From Parasitella parasitica (taxonomy: Eukaryota; Mucoromycota; Mucoromycetes; Mucorales; Mucoraceae): 51,594 bases of DNA. The DNA lies in assembly GCA_025201805.1 (NCBI GenBank), contig MU619303.1, forward strand, positions 88,500-140,093, read 5' to 3'. Shown in pieces: positions 45,360 to 51,594 of this stretch. The notes below the pieces were generated by a model. The model ran no database searches, was not told where the DNA came from, and saw only the letters and a list, made by a program, of their open reading frames with translations. Position 1 is the stretch's first letter. The number at the start of each line of letters is the position of its first letter. The position numbers were made by a program, and so were the translations under genes.

Positions 45360-47179
45360 TTATTTCTTGTTGTTTTCTCGTGCTACAAATAGGGGTATAT
45401 GAAGAAAAAAAAAAAAAAAAAAGAAAGTGTGATTCACCACCATTTCAGCTCGTTTCTATCCATTTACCCCACAAAACTCAGCTTATAGTGACCATGTGGT
45501 ACCTCAATGCACTAGTATAGTGTCTCCAACTGATATATGTAAATTGATATTGGAATGAAGCTTTACAAAAATGTTTATTAATAAATTAATAATTCATAAA
45601 TATTGTTGTTAAGTAACAACAAATGTCCAGGTCTAAGTATTGTAAATCGTTTACTTACCTCAAGGGTTTAAGGTTTTCGATACATTTATATAGAAATAAA
45701 AAGACTGATTTCAGAGACGAACGCAGTAAATTGCCATCATTTTGTACATAGTCAATCATCCAAGTAATGAAAAATATGTCAGGTATGCCATTACACTGTA
45801 TTAACTGCAATGAATCTAGATTTAAGATACAGGAAAAGTAAAAGTTTAATGAAAACCAAGTGGGTTTCCAACTACTGAACTTTAATCCCACATTAAAGCC
45901 GTTAGAAACATTCTATAATGTAAAGAAACTAATTATTTACAAGGCAAGTCTTGCGTGCTTTTACATATAGGAAAAATAAAAGGTTTGGACCGAGATAAGT
46001 GATTTCGATAAAAAGTATTTGAATAGTCATTTTAATCTATATAGTTTAACGAAGAAGAGAAAATCAGCATCGTTTTTAATTTATAATAAGCTCGATGCAA
46101 ATGACATTTGCTCCATCCGATTACATTGACATCCACCAAAAACTTTGAAATTAAACCTGGATTTATATAATATCTAAATAAAAATAAGGAACCACGATGA
46201 TTTTTGTGTTTACTTTTAGGATACTGGTTCAATTGTTTAGTAACATTAAATCTGATATATTTATTATAAACAATTTTTTCAAAATAATCAAAAATAAGGG
46301 TGATGCGGTATACCCTGTTTTATACAAATAAAGGCTAAATATGCCATACGTGTAAAATAGTTATACTTGCACTAACTATATTATTCATTGCTGGTAACTC
46401 TTTACAAGAAACAAGTTACAAGTAATAATTGAGCCTCTTGTAAATTTCTAGGCTGTTCAAAGATTACATCAAGATCAGATCGCAGTATTTAGGTGAGACA
46501 TACTGTCCACATCTACTCTTGACAGTAAAATATAAGAATAGATCTGTTCTGAGATATAATGTAGTTTAATGATGTTTGGCACTTTATCTTGTTGAACATC
46601 AGATGAAATGTGAATAAACATTTGATTAAGACATATCTCACGTCAATAAAAGTCTTTATTTTTGTGTCTGGTTCTGATATTCAAAGAAGGCCTTTTTTCA
46701 CTTTTAAATACCATTTACACGACAATTTATTATGTCCTTCACACTGGTACGACAGAGTTGACTTGGACTACCTGGCAATAACATTGGCTTCCGTGTTTTC
46801 ACTGATATCTATAAAGTTATCACATAATATCACAAATTTATATATCAGAATTGCAAGTAATCGCTGATAGGCTACTATAAAGAGCAACATAAACACTGTC
46901 TTATGCCCCATAAAACCTGGCATGATCATTGCTATCTGAGCATAACTTGATTTCCACTGGGCAATGTCTCTATCAAACGTTTCTCAGTTTTCTGGATCGG
47001 GTTTAAAATTAAATCACGTGTTTTTTGTATTCGTGTGTGAAGGCATTGTTGGAATAATACCAGAAACTGTAATGGGTAATTTAACATTGCTGGATATCAT
47101 CGATTTTGAGTGCAGTAGGAATTCATCTGAGAATTTAAATACCGTATGATTAGATACTTTATTATGCTTGTGATGATTA
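45360..47179. other. large AT-rich gene-free stretch
   Basis: About 1.8 kb. An A-run lies at about 45402-45421. A minus frame (45891..45655) of 78 codons ends exactly at a canonical GTAAGT (about 45657), so it may be an exon of an unrecognised gene or relic; no partner exon was found. Plus frames at 46610..46867 and 46964..47149 are unrecognised. Confidence 0.35.
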
Positions 47180-47930
47180 AGAAACTTACATTTGAACCCG
47201 AAGCTAGAAAGTCTGCTAAGACCAGCTTAGAGACGACGAGATATGAAGATGGTCTATGAATAGAAAGACTCTGATGGTAGATTTTACAAAAACTGTTGCT
47301 CTATCGACAAAGCTGGATTACATATAAATTTGAGAAATCTTTGGGCTAGAACAGATACTGGAAAACGCCCGTTATAGTGAAGGCAACTAAAATAAAGACT
47401 CCTTCTAATGTAATTATTAGAGCTATACATGCATCTAGTGTTATTCGTGTAGTGGTAAAGAAACCACCCCAAAAAAAATTAGTTGAGTGAAAAAGGCATC
47501 CACACAAGCAAGAAATGAAAAGTAGCAAAGGGCAAAAAACATACTATAAATTAGTTTATTATAGAAAAACCAGCTGCAGAGTACCTTGATAATAACACCG
47601 AGAGCAATGCGCAAGATAGTTTAGAATTGAAATCAAAAGGTACAACAACTGCCTACTCTATCAAGTCTATGAATATCATGAGAATCAATAAAGATCTAAA
47701 AAAGAGTTTTTTTCGTAATGTATTCAAAAATCATACGTCCTGGCTGTAAGCTGATGTATCTGCCTCGATATTCCCCTAAATTAAACCTACTTGAATAGTT
47801 TTGACAATCTGAAAAGGAACACAAACTATTGACTAAAGAAAACATGTTTGGTAGAATTGTTATGGCATGTAGTGCCATACCTGCTAAATTTATATGCTAC
47901 TTTTCTCAGAGTGATGACAAAACATGCTGT
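47180..47930 (+). pseudogene. decayed Tc1/mariner-type transposase, copy 3
   Basis: Frame-broken but ordered along the plus strand. It starts FEPEARKSAKTSLETTRYE (about 47192) and continues with DFYKNCCSIDKAGLHIN (about 47281-47330; the family has NCVFIDEAGFHIN). A piece reads KTPSNVIIRAIHASSVIRVV, then VKKPPQKK (about 47455), GTTTAYSIKSMN, and the C-terminal block LMYLPRYSPKLNLLE (about 47753-47797) followed by LLTKENMFGRIVMACSAIP. The catalytic DE has become DK and stops interrupt all frames. It resembles the copy at 30.6 kb in layout but the shared residues differ, so the two decayed separately. Confidence 0.6.
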
Positions 47931-48071
47931 TCTCACTTTTATATAAAGATCAATAAACTTTTCATAGCTTCTTCTCATTGAAAATAAGACACTAAAGTAC
48001 GAGCTGTATTCATAAACATCTTTTTTTATTATTTACAACATTCAAAAATGTTGTGTCTATCAGAGGAATAG

Positions 48072-50316
48072 TTACAATTTGGCTTCAGATTCGATTTCGG
48101 TATTCATTAAATCTCTCAAATCGTTAGCAGCATCCTCAAGACACTGCTTGAAATGGTGAGTACCATTGATATATTTAGTGCCATGAACTTCAAGGTCCTT
48201 GACACTAGCGACGTTGAATTGAAGAGCGTTGCCCTTGATCATGTAAGCACAACCGAAACCGTCATTAACAACTTGACCCCAACCGTATCCATCGAAATGC
48301 TCAGAGGATAATTGAGAGGTTGAAAGATACCAGTGGGAAGAGTAGGCATTGACGGGTTGAGTAAAAAGCTCAGGCTTGTCTTCGCCTGGTTGAATGCAGT
48401 TCTTTAAACCAAAGAGATGACGATCAACGCCATGACCATTGACGGCATCAGCCATGTAGGCACCCTGTGTTTTGAGAGCAGCGCGGAAAGCAGCAATCTT
48501 GGATTGGTTGTCTAGACGAGGATCCTCCATTGCCTTTACAAATGCAACTGATTCTGTGGTGACGGAACGAGCAGTTTCGGTACGACCACGTTGAAACTTT
48601 CGGGTCTGGGCGGATTCATAGGTGGGGCGGGATGTGCCAAACATCTTGTAGTAGGCGAGTTGGATGACCATTTGAGTGAAACCATCAGGAGAGCACTTGA
48701 ACTTTTTGATCAAGTTCTTGCCATAGGATTGGTATGACAAGACAGTGAGATCGTGCTTGTTAATGAGCTCATCAAAATTGGATTCGGCAGATTGAATATC
48801 CTTGGAGATGGCATCATTCACGTGGAACTTAAGTTCTTGAGGGTTGGGGAGATCAGAACGAACCTCGACACCACCATGATTAATCTTATCTCTGTTTAAA
48901 CTGAAATGGACAAAACTGTGAGAATTTCGGCTGAGATTTGCGTTTATATAATTTATGCTTACCCATCACATACGTATTCATTCAAACGGCAAGTAGCTGT
49001 GCCATCCATACAAGAGTGCTAAATGAAATGCGGATGAGTAAAAAATTCACTGTCGCTAGTTAACCAACTAACCTCGCCCATAAAGCCTGCTTTGCCGTTC
49101 TCATATACAATGAATTGCAAAGGCTTATCAAAGAAACGATTGCGGCCGTCACCATGCCAGCATGCACGAGACCCTTCGTCTCTAGTAACAGGCTTCTGAT
49201 CGTCAAGACAAATGACAAAGTCGGATGATTCTACCTTTTCCAAATAAGCAGCATTTTCCGAATTGGCGGCAACCAAACGTTCTCTGTACTATGTAGAATT
49301 GTTTTAACTTTTATGTTCCCATGAACCCCCCCCCCCATTTGTGGGAGCCACTCAATTTACCTCTGTCCACTTATCGCGGTTGTCCGAAGTCAATACACCA
49401 ATAGGAAGGCCCTTTGAAGACCCTGCTTGATCAATGATTCGTTGAAATTGATGTTGAAGCTCAGTGGTGGATAGTTGCTTGCCATTATGAATAGTATCGA
49501 CAATGTAAAATTTGTTTTTGCGAAGTACTACCACGTGGTTATTCTTGACAGGGTCAAAAATGGCCTCATAATCAGAGGGCTTCTTGGGCATACGACAGTT
49601 GTTAAACATGTATTTGTATGAGTCCATGCACATGGGCTCTCCCTTGGCCATTTCAATAGAAAGGGTTTTACTACAAAAGGAAGTTTCATTAGACACATTT
49701 GCGCTGCATGTCGTGCTGCTTTTATAATCACTTACTCGACAACCTGCTTTTTGAATTCAAGGGCTGCGGTTGTAATGGCAGCAGCACGTTGAGCAGGAGA
49801 TTTGCGCAACTTGTCGTCCTTGTACAAGAAGAAATAGCTGACATAAATGACGACTGGATCCCGATAACCCATATAAGCTTGGTCCAACCACCAATCTTCC
49901 ATCCAGTTGACAATCTTAGGGTCATTGAAACGAGCTGTTAGGCGTTCCTGCAACTTCTGACCAAGACCACCAGGCGCTTCGAAATCTTTGACGGCTTGCT
50001 CGGTCTTTGTGTATTCGGCATCGTTTAAAAGAGGGCGAACAGATTGAAGGTACTTTTGCAACGTGGCTCCCAAAGCAGGAACAGGCAATTTCGGTAGGTT
50101 ATTTTGATACTTGAGCATGGGGCCAGCAGCTTTAGGATCGACAGGCGTCTTGGGTGCAGGCTTGGTAGACGATGCCATGGCACGGCGGGGAAGGGCATTT
50201 CTCTATTGATAAAATGCTTCGTTATGCTTTTGTTTTCTCGGGAAATCTATCAATGAACTTACGGCAGTTAATGTAAAGCGAGGAGATGCTCGAGCAGCAT
50301 TCTTGAGGAAAGACAT
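48072..50316 (-). CDS. CAT2: carnitine O-acetyltransferase, mitochondrial/peroxisomal
   Basis: Exons 50316..50263, 50202..49736, 49670..49361, 49288..49073, 49018..48963, 48900..48072; 643 residues (yeast Cat2 about 670). Residues 1-26 are Arg/Ala/Ser-rich without acids (MSFLKNAARASPRFTLTA then RNALPRRA), a mitochondrial presequence; Met27 (MASSTKP) could start a shorter form. Family blocks: LPKLPVPALGATLQKYL, WWLDQAYMGYRDPVV, GRNRFFDKPLQFIVYENGKA, the catalytic His in GEHSCMDGT (about His350, at the exon 4/5 junction), STSQLSSEHFDGYGWG and VNDGFGCAYMI. The C-terminus is AKL, a PTS1 peroxisomal signal. It moves acetyl groups between CoA and carnitine for transport between organelles (family knowledge). 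Confidence 0.95.
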
Positions 50317-50636
50317 TTTTGTATAATCTAAACACGAGTTAAACAAGAACAAAAGGGAGAAGAAGATGCAACTGAAAATTTAGCATCTAAATTTAAGGGA
50401 AAAAATACAGACTGGAACTTTAAAGTTTGCTGGACAATAGATCTGTGTCAGCAGAATTGCAAGTCTAGCGTGTTACACGAGGCAGACCCCACACACTATA
50501 ACACATTTGTGCAACTTTCCTTGACTGGGTGAACTCTTAAACATTATGGTAAATTTTCTCTTTATTAAAATTACACTTAAATGTTGCCCAAAACAATTTT
50601 ATCTACCTGTACACCCATCATTTTCTCTTTTTTTAT
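50317..50636. other. CAT2 upstream region
   Basis: 320 bases between the CRC1 stop and the CAT2 start. It holds the CAT2 promoter; no clear TATA box or ORF. Confidence 0.45.
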
Positions 50637-51558
50637 TTAAAATGCCATATTCATTGCTCTCATTGAGTACTCAACGCCCAAGAATGTGGCAGCATTGGCA
50701 GGGAAAGCTCTCAACATAGCAGGGCCAAGACCCTTGAACAAGGCAGCAGGGCCGTCAGTCTTAATTGTCTTTTTAAGACAATCGCCTAAACCACTATATG
50801 TACCAGCAGGAGCAGATTGCAAACGAGATTTAAGCACATCGGGAGGAATAGCGATGGTCCACATAGCAACGCCAGCCATACCTAGTTCAATAATCAATAT
50901 TTCAGCCTATTTTAGCTTTAGAATGGCAAAACTTACCGCCAGCAAACAAGACAGCACCGAAGCTCAGATCTTCAGGGCGGGCGCCTTCAGGAGTAAGACC
51001 CTTCTTGATTAATTCGTAGGCAACAAAGTAGGCAGCAGAACCGGGTGAATCACGCAACAATGTAGCACCAGTGCCTCTCCAGATGGAGCGAACACCACCT
51101 TCCTTGTACAATTGACGAACAACATCCAAAGGTCCCTTGTACTTTTGCTCACCGCCTTGACCTTGGATTTGCATCAAGACCTTGACACGCTCGGAGGGTG
51201 CCATGAATAAAGTGGTAGGAATAGCAGAAAAGGCACCAGCAAAGGTAATCTCGGCCAAACTGAGTTGTTTGCTGGTATTTTCTTTATCAGTTCTTAATCC
51301 ATACACAATCTTCTTGCCTAAATCGTAAGACTATACTCATTGAGATTCAGTATTCTGCTGCCCCTTTCTTGATCGATATCTATACGTACCCAGAAACTAA
51401 CTGCGAAAATCGGTGTGATGCTGGCTAATGGGGTAGCCATGCCACGATATAACCCGAAAATGCCATCTTTCTTTACAATTTGCTTGAAACAATCAGCAGT
51501 GCTCTTGTAAACGCCTTCGCTGGTCTGAAGACGGACCTTGACCAAATCAAAAGGTTGG
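50637..51558 (-). CDS. CRC1: mitochondrial carnitine/acylcarnitine carrier, 3' part
   Basis: Visible exons 51558..51390, 51330..50937, 50881..50637, about 269 residues; the 5' exon(s) lie beyond the right edge and 51559-51594 is intron. Three mitochondrial-carrier repeats show their signatures: PFDLVKVRLQ, APSERVKVLMQIQGQ and PPDVLKSRLQ, with GLYRGMATPLASITP, SIWRGTGATLLRDSPGSAAY and ALFKGLGPAMLRAFPANAA. The second signature with ERVKVLMQ and the RDSPGSAAYF block are typical of the carnitine carrier (Crc1/SLC25A20). It exchanges acyl- or acetyl-carnitine for carnitine across the inner membrane (family knowledge). The short exon start SYDLGKK fixes the acceptor at 51331. Same strand as, and upstream of, CAT2. 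Confidence 0.92.
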
Positions 51559-51594
51559 CTAGTATGGAATCATTAACTTTGCCTCCTCTTTTTT

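Noticed and set aside
1-51594. tRNA, rRNA and CRISPR features
   Set aside because: Scanned by eye for B-box-like GTTCGA motifs, rRNA landmarks and regularly spaced repeats; none convincing. A covariance-model scan could still find a divergent RNA.

Overview
This 51.6 kb window is nuclear DNA of a fungus, most likely an early-diverging one of the Mucoromycota type. The evidence is many short GT-AG introns of roughly 50-100 bases, AT-rich intergenic DNA, pyrimidine-rich leaders, fungal-type proteins (Dbp3, Sec24, P3A-type proton ATPase, Mob2, Spg1-like GTPase, Mtd1), and decayed DIRS-like and Tc1/mariner-like elements. The lineage is my inference; no sequence search was run. Exon structures were built by eye from splice sites, frame and family conservation, and several genes are much longer than any single open frame.

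Layout. 0-12 kb: DBP3 (+), SEC24 (+), a five-exon 5-formyltetrahydrofolate cyclo-ligase (-), a truncated gene piece, a decayed DIRS-like retroelement (-), PNO1 (+) and NAD-dependent methylene-THF dehydrogenase MTD1 (-). 12-26 kb: a secreted, membrane-anchored periplasmic-binding-protein-like protein (+), a small C2HC-like two-exon candidate (+), an assembly gap, a full-size ABCC transporter (+) followed by a P-type proton ATPase (+). 25-32 kb: a repeat-rich stretch with two diverged copies of an unknown, probably coding, unit, then RPS2 (+) and a decayed Tc1/mariner transposase (+). 32-40 kb: a PAQR/haemolysin-III membrane protein (-), a weak two-exon candidate (-), a Spg1/Tem1-type GTPase (+), a small secreted double-psi beta-barrel protein (-), a second mariner relic (+) and an orphan 308-residue membrane protein (+). 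40-51.6 kb: a SAM/Ras-binding-like/kinase MAPKKK of Bck1/Ste11 type (-), MOB2 (-), a third mariner relic (+), carnitine acetyltransferase CAT2 (-) and the 3' part of the mitochondrial carnitine/acylcarnitine carrier CRC1 (-), which runs off the right edge.

Functional themes. Two folate one-carbon genes lie about 4 kb apart. CAT2 and CRC1 are neighbours and act in the same acetyl-carnitine shuttle, and CAT2 carries both a mitochondrial-like N-terminus and a C-terminal peroxisomal AKL. Spg1-like GTPase, MAPKKK and Mob2 homologues, all morphogenesis or cytokinesis regulators elsewhere, sit within about 10 kb. No CRISPR array, operon or convincing tRNA/rRNA was seen. I did not find a clear new multi-gene system; the least explained items are the diverged repeat pair at 25.7-27.7 kb and several orphan genes.
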